Below are positions 32,726-43,589 of a DNA stretch of 64,000 nucleotides, piece after piece. The first letter of the stretch is position 1. Each line of letters opens with the position of its first letter. Source of the DNA: Dipodascopsis uninucleata var. uninucleata. Its lineage: Eukaryota > Ascomycota > Lipomycetes > Lipomycetales > Lipomycetaceae. The stretch covers positions 310,001 to 374,000 of the forward strand of contig JAJLTO010000005.1 of the NCBI GenBank assembly GCA_030568195.1. Direction: 5' to 3'. A program made the translations under genes and the position numbers. The notes below the pieces were generated by a model, which saw nothing but the letters and a program-made list of their open reading frames with translations, made no database searches and was not told the DNA's origin.

Positions 32726-35434
32726 TTAGTTTTCGCTAATGGAATAAATTCTTACAGACGAATCTTCACTTCCAACTGCGAATTCATAAACGCCTTGACG
32801 TGTCTGCATCGGTCGCCATGCTATCCGAGATATTGTTTGACAAGGCACAATGTCAGAGTCAAATTTGCTTAATGAGACGAGTTCAAGACCACAAGTTGTA
32901 TCTTTGAGCTCCATGACCGAGAGATTACCATTATCGAGACCAATAGCCAGCAATGCTCTCTTTTCAGAAGATCTTTCATCTACAGAACTTCTAATACTCA
33001 GAATCTCAGGGTAAAAGTCAATAGCAGTAACAGCTTCAGGAAATTTAGCCGTAGCTTGCAGAATCCATGGTTGCTGATCTACCGTTGCCTCAGTATTGTA
33101 AGCCCATATTTTTAATGATTTATCTCTGGATGCAGTAGCGAAAATGTAATCCGATAGCGAAAACCCTTTTGGTGCCCATGCCCCATCCCAAATAATTCTA
33201 CTATGACCCTTCCGACCTTGAAACTCGATATCATAGAGAGGTTTCGATGCAAGGCTGTTGACTACTGCATCAGATGCGCGCTCCCATATGAAAAACAATC
33301 TATCGCGGCTAGTAGATAAGAGAAATCGATCATCCGTAGAAAAGCTAAGACGAGTGATTGTGAGACCATGAGCTTGTGGTAATGATGGTGTTATTTCTTG
33401 CCAAGTGGAAGTGTCAAAAAGACGAATTATCGCATGAGTAGCACTATTAGCACGACACGCAGTTGCTAGAAGTTTTCTATCGTGCGATAACGCAATACAA
33501 GAAACCTCATAGCCATGACCATACAATTTATCAATTTCTGGAAACAGCGTATGGCGCTGTAGATGTGCCTCAAGAGGAGGGTATTCAAGATCTGCAACAT
33601 TATTCATGAGTAAATGAGTCTCCAAATCTTGTTGATTAGAGCTGTCATTATTGTCTCCGCTAGACGTGCTCTCTGATTTACTATAAGTCACTGCTTTATT
33701 AGATAGACCCAGTGATGGCACACTCGCTGCTTCCGCGGTATCTGCATCTAGAGTAGCCTTAAATCTGATACCAGAAAGCCTTTCCAGCAACTTTTTGACG
33801 CCACGAGGCATCTCAAACACTCTAATCACCTTTTCGTCTCCGGCACTAACAAAGACATTTTCCGACAAAGAAATCACCGTAATCATGTCATATCCATGAA
33901 TCTGCGGTCGGGCAAATTCGTGCCACGTGAAATTTGACTTCTTTGGAAGTTTCCACTCCGCAAAGAGCCTAGTTGTTTGATCAAGAGAGGTAGTTAGTAG
34001 ATACTCTCCTGATGGTGACCACGACAAGTCAGTCACTTCCCGCGTATGACCCGTTATAGCGTACTCAGGTACAAATCTGGAAGAACTAGTGGACCCTTCC
34101 TCAGTCAATTCGGACTCTAAAATGCGCCAGACACGCCAGCCTCCCGACCGTCCAATTGTCGCTATCCAAGATGGTGATTCATTTTGGTCCCATAAAGCAA
34201 CCCAGAAGCCGCCTGATGAACCAGTGGCCGATGATGAACCTTTGATACTAAGATCACCAAGTCGAGCTTGTGATACCCAAATTCCAGATACCGGATCTGG
34301 TGCCCAAAGCATTAGAGATGAATCAGCAGACGCAGATAACAGATGAAAATCTGTTTCCGATGGAGACCAAGAGAGTGATAATACCCAGTCATCATGTCCG
34401 ATCAACAGTGCATCAAACACAATCACGAACTCAGAATTGTCAACATTATTACTCTTCAAGCTATTACTAGAAGGAACGGCCATACTAGGTGCTGAGAATG
34501 GTGATAGCATCATCTCATCTGAATAGTCAAGAGACAATATCGAAAACCTATAGACAGTAGAAGCCAACACCGGATCGGAGTCTGCGAGAAAGCTAGACTC
34601 GTGTGTTGTTTTATAATTCTGCATGGATAAAACCTTCCAGAGACGAATATATCTGTCTTGACTTCCCGAAGCGAGATATAGAATAATTTCACCATCTGTC
34701 GACGTCTTAAGTTGCTTAAATGCGAGACTATGGACCCAATCATCATGGCCCTTCAGAATTGCAACCTGCTTGTATGCTGTATGTTCGATATTCGCAACAA
34801 ATACAGGTATCTTAGAGTTAGTAGTACCTACAGAAACTATATCCGAGCATCTTTCCGAGGTCTGTATTTGCGATACTGCCAAAGCAATCGGAAACGAACC
34901 TTGTCCTAGCCGCATAGTGTCAATCAAATGAAGACTCAAATTATCTAAAGCAAGGTCTATGTCGATATTCCAGATCGAGACGGTAGCATCATTTGATCCT
35001 ATAAATATGCGCTTCCCATCGATAGACTTCGATATACAGTTAATAACCCTCGAGTGATATTCTAATGTTGCTCGGCATTCGAATTTCACAGAGTTCGATT
35101 TTGAAGTAGAAAACTTGTCTGCTGATTTCCTTGCTGCTGCTGTGGGCCCCTCATTTGGATCATAAGTTATATCTTTTGTGCATCTCATCCATATCTTCAC
35201 AATACCGTCGGCACTACCAGACACAATAACATTTGGAGTCATAAATTCTACTGCAGTAACAGCATCCTGGTGACCCTTCAGCAAGTATTGCAGGCCATTG
35301 TCAGTGTCACCAGGACTCCAGATTGCAACGAATCTGTCCGCAGCAAATGCGATCTCTCCATTCTTTGACACTGAAGCTGCGCCGGGGAGACGATTGGCAC
35401 CTATAAATACATGTCGACAATTAACAAGCATCAT
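32726..35434 (-). CDS. ELP2: Elongator complex subunit Elp2
   Basis: A single exon encodes 902 aa, somewhat longer than yeast Elp2 (about 790). The N-terminus has the family signature FIGANRLPGAASVS. WD40 repeats fill both halves and form the double propeller; visible cores include LLKGHQDAVTAVEF, GHDDWVLSLSWSPSETDFHL, GHTREVTDLSWSPSGEYLLT, KLYGHGYEVSCIALSHDRKL and GRKGHSRIIWDGAWAPKG. A Ser/Asn-rich linker of about 60 residues separates the two. Elongator modifies wobble uridines of tRNAs (cm5U); Elp2 is a scaffold of the Elp123 core. Two ATG codons start the frame; the first was used. The gene is divergent from the ERI1-like gene with 358 bp between. Confidence 0.94.
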   Translation of the reverse strand: MMLVNCRHVFIGANRLPGAASVSKNGEIAFAADRFVAIWSPGDTDNGLQYLLKGHQDAVTAVEFMTPNVIVSGSADGIVKIWMRCTKDITYDPNEGPTAAARKSADKFSTSKSNSVKFECRATLEYHSRVINCISKSIDGKRIFIGSNDATVSIWNIDIDLALDNLSLHLIDTMRLGQGSFPIALAVSQIQTSERCSDIVSVGTTNSKIPVFVANIEHTAYKQVAILKGHDDWVHSLAFKQLKTSTDGEIILYLASGSQDRYIRLWKVLSMQNYKTTHESSFLADSDPVLASTVYRFSILSLDYSDEMMLSPFSAPSMAVPSSNSLKSNNVDNSEFVIVFDALLIGHDDWVLSLSWSPSETDFHLLSASADSSLMLWAPDPVSGIWVSQARLGDLSIKGSSSATGSSGGFWVALWDQNESPSWIATIGRSGGWRVWRILESELTEEGSTSSSRFVPEYAITGHTREVTDLSWSPSGEYLLTTSLDQTTRLFAEWKLPKKSNFTWHEFARPQIHGYDMITVISLSENVFVSAGDEKVIRVFEMPRGVKKLLERLSGIRFKATLDADTAEAASVPSLGLSNKAVTYSKSESTSSGDNNDSSNQQDLETHLLMNNVADLEYPPLEAHLQRHTLFPEIDKLYGHGYEVSCIALSHDRKLLATACRANSATHAIIRLFDTSTWQEITPSLPQAHGLTITRLSFSTDDRFLLSTSRDRLFFIWERASDAVVNSLASKPLYDIEFQGRKGHSRIIWDGAWAPKGFSLSDYIFATASRDKSLKIWAYNTEATVDQQPWILQATAKFPEAVTAIDFYPEILSIRSSVDERSSEKRALLAIGLDNGNLSVMELKDTTCGLELVSLSKFDSDIVPCQTISRIAWRPMQTRQGVYEFAVGSEDSSVRIYSISEN

Positions 35435-35792
35435 ATAATTACTGCTTTTGGCTATTTAATAACTTCTCGAATCAGTCAAAATTGAAGGTTCCTATTATCG
35501 ATCACAATGCTGGTGATAACATTTCTTTCGACGAGCAAAAAAAATTGACCAAAAATTTTTAAGCCTCACCGACTTCAAATGCTTCTGAATTTAAGTTACT
35601 AAATCATGGAACATTACAATTCTCTAATAGGCTCTAGTTACTACTGCATCATGGGCAGTAAGATCAGGAGACGGGGTAGAAAGCCATATTACAGGAATAC
35701 CAATAAATAAGCTACTTATAGGATTAATACTATATTTGTGTTTTTGATGTATTGAAATCGACAAGCAGGAATCTTCGGTTAAGCACACGGCC
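35435..35792. promoter_or_regulatory. Divergent promoter ELP2 / ERI1-like
   Basis: A 358-bp AT-rich spacer between two divergent starts. No specific site was recognised. Confidence 0.4.
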
Positions 35793-36811
35793 ATGCGAAA
35801 ATCCAAGAAGCAATCCTTTCTAGGAAAAATGGAGAAGGCGATGGCCGACCTTGACCTACAAGACAGGCAGACAGAGTCCAAAGATTTGAAAAAATGGTAA
35901 GTCTTAAAATAATCGTAAGTAATTGAATTACATCCATCATCTGTGCAGCATTGGCTTCCACCTGATATGGAGCTGTATCAGGTATATGTTATAAACGACG
36001 TTAGATACTTGCAGATACTCAATACTTAAGATAATGTTATCTAATTTTCATATATAGTAAATACGTGTTATGCCTAGATATTGAAGCTACCTGCTCTGAG
36101 GAAGTAACTTTTCTCGAAGATACACACGAAGTGATCGAACTGCCTGTAATCCTTGTAGATATCGAGCAAGGAAAAGTTATTGATGAATTTCATACATTTG
36201 TTAAGCCAACAAATGCAATTACTCTAACCGAAAGATGCACAAATTTGACTGGAATTACACAGGTATGTCGTAATTTACGTAAATTGAATAAATCACTGCT
36301 TGAAAAACTAACATATGCGCAGTCTATGGTAGACGAGGCTCCGTCATTTATAGAAGCCATTCAATTACTTGATCAGTTCATCGAAAAGTACAAAGATATC
36401 TTAAAATATAATCCTCATGGCCACAAGAAGGATAGGGACTTTTTGGTAGTTACGGATGGTACCGCAGATATTGAGCGCTTTTTATGTCGTAGATCGTGCA
36501 GAATAAACCAAATCAGACTACCTGATTATTTGGATGGCGACTATATTAATTTAAAAGTTTTTTTCAAAGATCACTTCAGAGAAACGTTTAATCGCACTCT
36601 CAGCGATATTCTCAACCATCTGCATATAGAGCCTCTTGGTAGACTCCACTCTGGACTGGATGATGCTCGAAATGTAGCTCGAGCTACATTGCGACTACAT
36701 GAGCTTGGTGTTCCACTAATCCCGAACCGAAATATCCACATGACCAAAAGACTGAAATATGAATATGGCCCGGCTAAAGGTGCAAGTCATTGGAGCACTA
36801 GTGTTGTCTAA
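35793..36811 (+). CDS. ERI1: DEDDh 3'-5' exoribonuclease, ERI1 family
   Basis: Clear exons are 35793-35896, 36058-36262 and 36323-36811. An optional 33-nt exon at 35949-35981 keeps the phase, so the protein is about 264 or 275 aa. The DEDDh nuclease core is complete: CLDIEATCSE (Asp, Glu), TERCTNLTGITQ, DFLVVTDGTADIERFL (Asp), and GRLHSGLDDARNVARA (His, Asp). Eri1 nucleases trim 5.8S rRNA and histone mRNA ends and degrade siRNAs. Fission yeast has one and the common baker's-yeast lineage lacks it. The last intron (36263-36322) is 60 nt, stop-free and a multiple of three, with a CTAAC branch. The N-terminal 35 residues are Lys-rich. Confidence 0.88.
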
Positions 36812-37360
36812 ATATAAAAATCTCTATATAACAAGAAAGGACGATAAGCGGTAAATTCCGCTGTAGATATGAACTTGACCCCGAGAATACACGATATGTT
36901 GACGTTGTCTCGAATCAGAGTAACATAAACTTTAAAAGACAAAGCTGTTATTTTATCTTTCAAGCATTCAATAGACATGAATCGCAACATTTAATACTAC
37001 AGTGTAAAAGTATAAATAATAATCTACATAATACACTATCGACGAATCGATTTTATACAATTAACAAAATAAGTGTTATTAATATGAATATTACCATACA
37101 TCATCTGTGCCTATTCAAGTTCATTCACATAAACTTAAAAGCATTTATATGAAGAAAAGCATCCTATGCCATGTCATGTTATTTTGGCACACAAAAGAAA
37201 AGTCATTCAGCTTATGTATTTCCATTCGCAAATACAAATTATTTGACATAGAAGGATAGACAAGAGAGTAAATCAAAGTAAGTTAACGTTAATAAAAAGA
37301 CATAATTATAAATAAATCATATCACATTTCCTATTAAGGATTTTCTTGTATCACTTCAAT
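36812..37360. other. Convergent 3' intergenic region
   Basis: AT-rich spacer between the ERI1-like gene and ACO1. Nothing recognised in it. Confidence 0.35.
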
Positions 37361-39960
37361 TTACTTTTTGGACATATTGTTCAGAGCGGAACCAGCCTTG
37401 AACCACTCAATCTGCTCAGCATTATAGGTCTGAGTGAGCTCAGTCTCCCATGACTCACCATTGGCAGGATGGACAACAAGCTTAAGGTTCTTACCCGGAG
37501 CAAGAGTAGTAACACCAATAATATCAACTCTATCAGATGGGTTAATCTTGTCATAAGCAGCTGGATCTGCGAAAACAAGAGGAAGCATACCCTGCTTCTT
37601 CAAGTTGGTCTCATGAATACGTGCGAAAGACTTGGCAATAATGGCAAATCCACCAAGGAAACGTGGCTCAAGAGCAGCATGCTCACGGGAAGAACCCTCA
37701 CCGAAGTTGTCACCACCAACAACAACCCACTTCTGGTGGTGGTCACGGTAGTAACTGGCGACTTCTGGAACACCGGCATACTCACCAGTGAAAACGTTCT
37801 TAATCGTGTTAGCCTTGCCGTTCTCAGCGTTAATAGCACCAATCATATAATTGTTAGAGATGTTCTCAAGATGACCACGGTATTTGAGCCATGGACCAGC
37901 CTGAGAAATGTGATCAGTGGTAGTCTTTCCCTTGGATTTGATCAAGATTGGGAGATCAAAAGCATCCTTTCCATCCCATGGCTTGAATGGAGTAAGGACC
38001 TGAAGACGATCAGATGTAGGTGAAACAGCAACCTCAACAGAGGCACGATTCTCTGGAGGAGCCTGATAAGTGTTGTTACCAGGATCGTAACCGAGAGGTG
38101 GGAGACCGAGACCAGTTGGCTCAGCAAGCATAAACTCCTTTCCTTCAGCATCCTTAAGCTTGTCAGTTATAGGATTAAAAGTCAAATCACCGGCAATAGC
38201 AAAAGCGGTCACAATGTCTGGAGAAGTTACGAAAGCATGGGTGGCTGGGTTAGAGTCGTTTCGTCCAGTGAAGTTACGATTGTAAGAAGAAACGATGGTA
38301 TTCTTCTCACCCTTCTTAACATCACGACGATCCCACTGACCAATACATGGGCCGCAAGCATTGGCAAGTAAAAGACCTCCAAATTCCTGGAAAACCTTTA
38401 GCTGGCCATCACGTTCAATGGTAGCACGAATCTGTTCAGAACCTGGGGTAACAGTGAAGAGAGTCTTAGCCTTAAGACCATGATCAAGAGCATCCTGGGC
38501 AATGGAAGCAGATCGTGACATGTCCTCGTAAGAGGAGTTAGTACAGGAACCAATTAAGGCAACCTTAACCTCGAGAGGCCAGCCATTCTCCTTAGCAACC
38601 TCCTTCATCTTAGAGATAGGAGTAGCAAGATCAGGTGTGAACGGACCGTTAATATATGGCTCGAGAGTATTCAAGTCGATCTCGACAAGCTGATCATACT
38701 CAGCACCCTCATCAGACTTGAGAAGCTCAGTAGCATACTTGTCAGCCTCAGTAGCGACAAAACCTCTCTTGGTAGCGATCAAATAGTCCTTCATGCGAGA
38801 ATTATATGGGAAAGTAGAAGTTGTAGCACCAATTTCAGCACCCATATTGCAGATGGTAGCCATACCGGTACAAGAGAGAGACTCAACACCATCACCGAAA
38901 TACTCAACGATCGCACCAGTACCACCCTTAACAGTCAGAATACCAGCAACCTTGAGAATGATATCCTTAGGGGCGGTCCAACCAGACATCTTACCGGTCA
39001 ACTTAACACCAATAATCTTAGGAGCCTTAAGCTCCCATGGGAGACCAACCATAACATCAACGGCATCGGCACCACCAACACCGATAGCCGCCATACCGAG
39101 ACCTCCTGCATTTGGAGTATGAGAGTCGGTACCAATCATCAAAGCACCTGGGAAAGCGTAATTCTCAAGAATAATCTGGTGAATAATACCAGAACCTGGC
39201 TTCCAGAAACCAATGTTGTACTTCGCACAAGCAGTAGCCAAGAAGTTGTAAACTTCCTTATTGATATCGATAGCACGGGCCAAATCTTTCTCACCACCTA
39301 CCTGGGCCTCGATCAAGTGATCACAGTGAACAGTAGCTGGAGTAGCAACAGAGGGAATACCAGCAGACATGAACTGAAGAAGAGCCATCTGGGCAGTGGC
39401 ATCCTGGCAAGCAACACGATCAGGTCGGAGCTTGAGGTAAGAAACACCACGCTCAATAGATTGGCCATGAGGATCATCCAAGTGACCATAGAGAATCTTC
39501 TCAGCGTAAGTGAGAGGACGCTTTAGTCGTTCTCTGACAATCTTAACATTCTCCAGATTTTTCTTGTAATTAAGAAAGGAGTGCTAGTAAATGACTATCA
39601 TTAGCGAAAGCTCATAAATAAATTCAATCACAACTTATCAAGCAAACAAGGACCAATATCTACACTTTATATATCTACAATATTGATTCAGATAAAAAAA
39701 ATACTTACATTTTCCCAGTTGTTCTGCTTGACCTTGTCATCAACAATGGTAGCAAGTCCACGAGATGGAGTTAATCGAGCCAATCTGGCATTCTAAAATT
39801 CAAAACATGTCAGCTAATCTAGTTTCAAATCAACAATTCGTGAAAGAAACAGCCCTCTCTCTATACACAAATACTAATATGCTTCTATTCACTATGTTTG
39901 AAAAACTTCTATACTTACCGACTTAATAGTGGCAGCGGAAGCACGGGATGTAAGCAACAT
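37361..39960 (-). CDS. ACO1: Mitochondrial aconitate hydratase, 3 exons
   Basis: Exons are 39919-39960, 39709-39792 and 37361-39562, in phase 0, giving 775 aa, matching yeast aconitase. The first exons encode a typical matrix presequence ([14 protein letters not shown], then [14 protein letters not shown]). The 4Fe-4S ligands are present: the Cys of [10 protein letters not shown] and both Cys of [11 protein letters not shown]. The substrate site [16 protein letters not shown] and the conserved [11 protein letters not shown] are intact. It isomerises citrate to isocitrate in the TCA cycle and, in fungi, also helps maintain mitochondrial DNA. Codon bias is strong. A cluster of CCAAT boxes lies 280-590 bp upstream. 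Confidence 0.97.
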
Positions 39961-41439
39961 TGTTACTAGTTTTGTGCTTCGTTCTCAAAATTATGCTGTT
40001 GACGGATCTGCAAGACAGCTATGCGCCTCACAATTATCTCAATGAAATATACACAACTCACGCTCACACGAACAGCAAAGAAATGAACTGCTATAAGGAG
40101 AGAGGAGAAGGAAGTAAAGAGATTTTAAAAAAAATTGAGATTTTGAAAAAAAATAAAAATACGTCGATGACAAAACACAAATAAACCAGAGGAGAGTTTC
40201 GCGATGGACGAACGGGTTTGATTTATTAGTGGACGGTGCCGGCCAATAGACATCAATCACTAACCGATTATGGATTAGCCCATTTGCAGAATGGTCTGCA
40301 GGTCAAATAGAGCCATATCATCTGGACACTTATGCAAGCTTTGATTACCTCCTCCAATCAGACCGCGTCAGTTCTATGATCTTCTCATATGAATGCACTG
40401 ACCCGTGCATTCCCCTAGCCTGACACCGAGCCAGTGCCGGCCCAATCACTAACTCTGTATTTGCGAGCTACTTCATGAAGATCCATTGGGCAGAGATAGA
40501 TTTTTCCTGACCCATGAATACTTCAGGCATATTTGCACATGCCTCCAATCTTCAGGTCAGATTTGTTGCCTACATGTTTGCCCTTCTGTTACAAGAAGTG
40601 CATTATTCTGTTTTCTTTTTTGTTATGCTCGTGCTATTTTATTTGGTATAACCAGAGACAATCACTTCTTCCTAAACCCTGACGACATCTTTCGGAGAGT
40701 GAAATGATCTAGGAGTGTCGATATATCGTAAGGCTTGATGAAGTATTTTACATTTTAGAGATAAATAGAAGAGCAAGGTAGTTTGATATCTATAATTTGT
40801 TGTAACACGGATACTGTGACGAAGCTGAAAGAATGGAAAATTTACTAATACCAAAAGTAGCCTGCGATTCATGCATTACTGTAATAACTACAGAGAAAAT
40901 TATTAAATCTGCTGCTGTATATGACAATGACTGATAACTTAATGGAGCTGTGCATCTTTTCGTCGGATGTTTGCAGCTCTGCCTATCTGAGATTTGCATA
41001 TATGTTGTAACCCGCTGCCATGGCCGACCCGAAGTTCCGCCCCCGCTATATATGTCTGACCCCAGACATTAGAGACCAGTGGGCTCTCTTCGGGAGTAAT
41101 ATCCGTCCTTACCCGCTCTCGTCATAATGGCTTCGGACCGCTGTCGTAGTTAATGTTTCCTTTTTCTTATCCTACTTTAAAGAGGTTTTATTAATAGCAC
41201 GTGATTTACTTATATAATGCCAGGAAATTTATTATTTAAGGGTCTATTATCTACTGACCGGAGATTTGCGGTACCTCGAGGATAAAACTTAAGATGGGGA
41301 TAAGACTCTAGTAGGCATCTCTATACATCTATTATGAAAAACAATATTTCTGGCTGAATATCTCCGATTTTATGACGTGCCTTTTTTTTCAATGTATCAT
41401 ATTGCTTCTTTTCGAGATACTTTGATTTTCTGCAGCCGA
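39961..41439. other. Long upstream region of ACO1
   Basis: About 1.5 kb between the ACO1 start and the 3' end of CAF16. The half next to ACO1 holds the CCAAT cluster, and a GC-rich patch of unknown role lies at about 41015-41145. No supported exon was seen. Confidence 0.5.
40243..40549. promoter_or_regulatory. Cluster of CCAAT boxes upstream of ACO1
   Basis: CCAAT occurs at 40243-40247, 40354-40358, 40442-40446 and 40545-40549, and its complement ATTGG at 40485-40489: five in 307 bp. The CCAAT-binding HAP/Php complex controls aconitase in yeasts through carbon source, haem or iron status. Regulation here is inferred from motif density. Confidence 0.6.
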
Positions 41440-42315
41440 TCATCGCGCCCGCGAGAATTTGAAATAGGAATCAAACTTGCTCATCCCTCCGTCCTTTTCG
41501 GAACCCTCTACCTCAACCCATTTTGGCTTATGAACGTCTTCGCGACGACCCCGGTCAGCTAAATCGTTCGACAGCCATTTCAGTGCAATCGTAAGAAGAA
41601 TACTGTTTCCTTGTCGAATTGAAACATCTAAGGAATTAGAGTTATCTTCAGCCGTTTCGCTCGCAATAATTTCGGCAGTCTTGCCAAAGTTGATGATTCT
41701 ACCCATGTGAATATGGACAATATGCGTAGGCCAGTCGGCAAGACCATCGAATATATGTGTAGCATACATTATGGCACAGTCACGACTTTCCGTCTCCCTT
41801 CGCAAGAAATTTAGCAATCTTGCCCTCACCAGTACGTCAAGATCTACAGTAACTTCGTCTAGTAGTAGTATGTTCCACGGTCTAACAAGTCCCATGGCAA
41901 GTTGAACGCGCCTACGTTCACCGTCAGATACAGCATGCATATGCCAGCGTAGATCGATGTCTAAAATATCTATTAGTTCAGCTAAGCGATCTTGGAAAGC
42001 CTCGCCGCCTACTGAATTCAAAAGGGTGGGAACTGGCATGTCTCGTCTCACAATAGCATTGGAAGCCCATTCAGTTCCTAAGTACGTCACTCCAATTAGC
42101 CCTGTTCTGAACGGGTCCATCCCTAGTACCTTCACACTTCCAGCCTTAGCGAGGGTCTTGCCTGCAAGAATTCTCAATAATGTAGATTTTCCTGCTCCAT
42201 TGGCTCCTATAAGTAATGTTCTGGAGTTTAGAGGAATGTCTAACTTTAGGTCTTGAAGACCAATACTTCCATCTGGAAATGCATAGGTGAGATTTTCAAG
42301 CTCAAATGCACTCAT
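41440..42315 (-). CDS. CAF16: ABC-type ATPase of the CAF16 family
   Basis: A single exon encodes 291 aa with one ATP-binding cassette and no membrane segment. Walker A is GANGAGKST (about residues 38-46), the signature is VSDGERRRVQLAMG, Walker B is ILLLDEVTVDLD, and the switch His is in ATHIFDGLADWPTHIVH. These are diagnostic of Caf16 (CCR4-associated factor 16), a soluble ABC protein linked to the Ccr4-Not complex, with relatives in plants and protists. It is divergent from HSH49, with 261 bp between the starts. The active-site residues look complete, so ATP hydrolysis is expected. Confidence 0.92.
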   Translation of the reverse strand: MSAFELENLTYAFPDGSIGLQDLKLDIPLNSRTLLIGANGAGKSTLLRILAGKTLAKAGSVKVLGMDPFRTGLIGVTYLGTEWASNAIVRRDMPVPTLLNSVGGEAFQDRLAELIDILDIDLRWHMHAVSDGERRRVQLAMGLVRPWNILLLDEVTVDLDVLVRARLLNFLRRETESRDCAIMYATHIFDGLADWPTHIVHIHMGRIINFGKTAEIIASETAEDNSNSLDVSIRQGNSILLTIALKWLSNDLADRGRREDVHKPKWVEVEGSEKDGGMSKFDSYFKFSRAR

Positions 42316-42576
42316 CGTAGCTCTATTAGTATATTATAGACTCAAAATAAAATTAGTAGAGCTATCGAGTCCAATTCTTGTCAATGGTCATCGCAGAATT
42401 AAGACGAATCTTTGACGTTAAGCTTCCTCTTTCATGTTTGGAAGAAGGAAAGTATTAGTCAATAATATTTCCGGGTAACATTAATAATGTCCTCTTTTAC
42501 GATATTCAAATATTCTCAAATTTTCGAATTTTGCATCTGAAAAAATCATCAGAAACTATATGATTTTACTGTTCTG

Positions 42577-43426
42577 ATGGCTAATCGACCGCCTACAGAA
42601 AGTGAACGGAATCAAGAGGCGACCGTATATATTGGTAATATCGATGAGCAGGTTACTGATGCAGTGGTAAGTTTTGAAAATTAAGCTAAAAAGTGGTTTT
42701 TTGTCCTAGGCACTACCTGATTTAATATTTTGTCCTTACGATGAGCTCTTTTCGGATACAGACCACTTGATTTCTCGTGACTAACACAGGTATGATTTCT
42801 AGATATGGGAGCTTATGTTACAAGCAGGTCCAGTTATTAATGTACATCTTCCTAAGGATCGAGTAACCCAACGGCACCAAGGATATGGCTTTGCAGAGTT
42901 CCAGAGTGAGCAAGATGCAGATTACGCGGCGAAAATTATGAACCAAATACGACTATTTGGAAAGCCGATTCGTGTTAATAAGGCATCGGCTAATAAACAG
43001 AGATCTTTGGATGTTGGTGCAGAAATCTTTGTTGGAAATTTGGATCCTTTAGTGGATGAAAGAATGCTGTTTGAGACCTTTTCACGGTTTGGTCCATTAG
43101 TGTCGCAGCCCAAGATTGCTCGAGATGAGCTCTACGCATCAAAAGGTTATGGCTTTGTCTCCTTCGACTCTTTTGAGGCTGCAGATGCTGCAATTGAAAG
43201 TATGAATGGACAATATTTAATGACTAAGCCTTGCACAGTTACTTACGCCTTTAAGAAAGATGGTAAAGGTGAAAGACATGGTGATGCAGCTGAACGTCTA
43301 CTTGCATCACAGGCTCGTAAAAACAATTACTCGCTACAACCAACATCACAGGTTCCTCCAGCACTACCACCTGCAGTACCTATACTGACGTCTACTACTC
43401 AACCTATACATCCCAATGGATACTAA
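42577..43426 (+). CDS. HSH49: U2 snRNP SF3b subunit SF3B4/Hsh49, 2 exons
   Basis: Exons are 42577-42666 and 42803-43426, in phase 0, giving 237 aa. The 136-nt intron interrupts the first RRM. RRM1 has RNP2 VYIGNI and RNP1 GYGFAEF; RRM2 has IFVGNL and GYGFVSF. The order, the spacing and [11 protein letters not shown] identify SF3B4 (Sap49/Hsh49), which contacts pre-mRNA upstream of the branch site in the SF3b complex. The C-terminal tail is short and Pro/Thr-rich, as in yeast, unlike the long Pro-rich tail of animals. Confidence 0.93.
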
Positions 43427-43589
43427 TTTCATCAATAACTTAGCTACAGGCATTTGATATAAACATTGTATATTATTATATATATATTTTCCTTTCTTAC
43501 CAATAACTGTGTACAAAATAAATAAAACGTATTCCATTCATATAAATGCTAACTTAACAAAGACTTAGCAATGCCATTTGAGCTAATTA

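Noticed and set aside
38793-39526. Plus-strand frames of more than 100 codons opposite ACO1
   Set aside because: They are antisense shadows caused by strong codon bias in aconitase.
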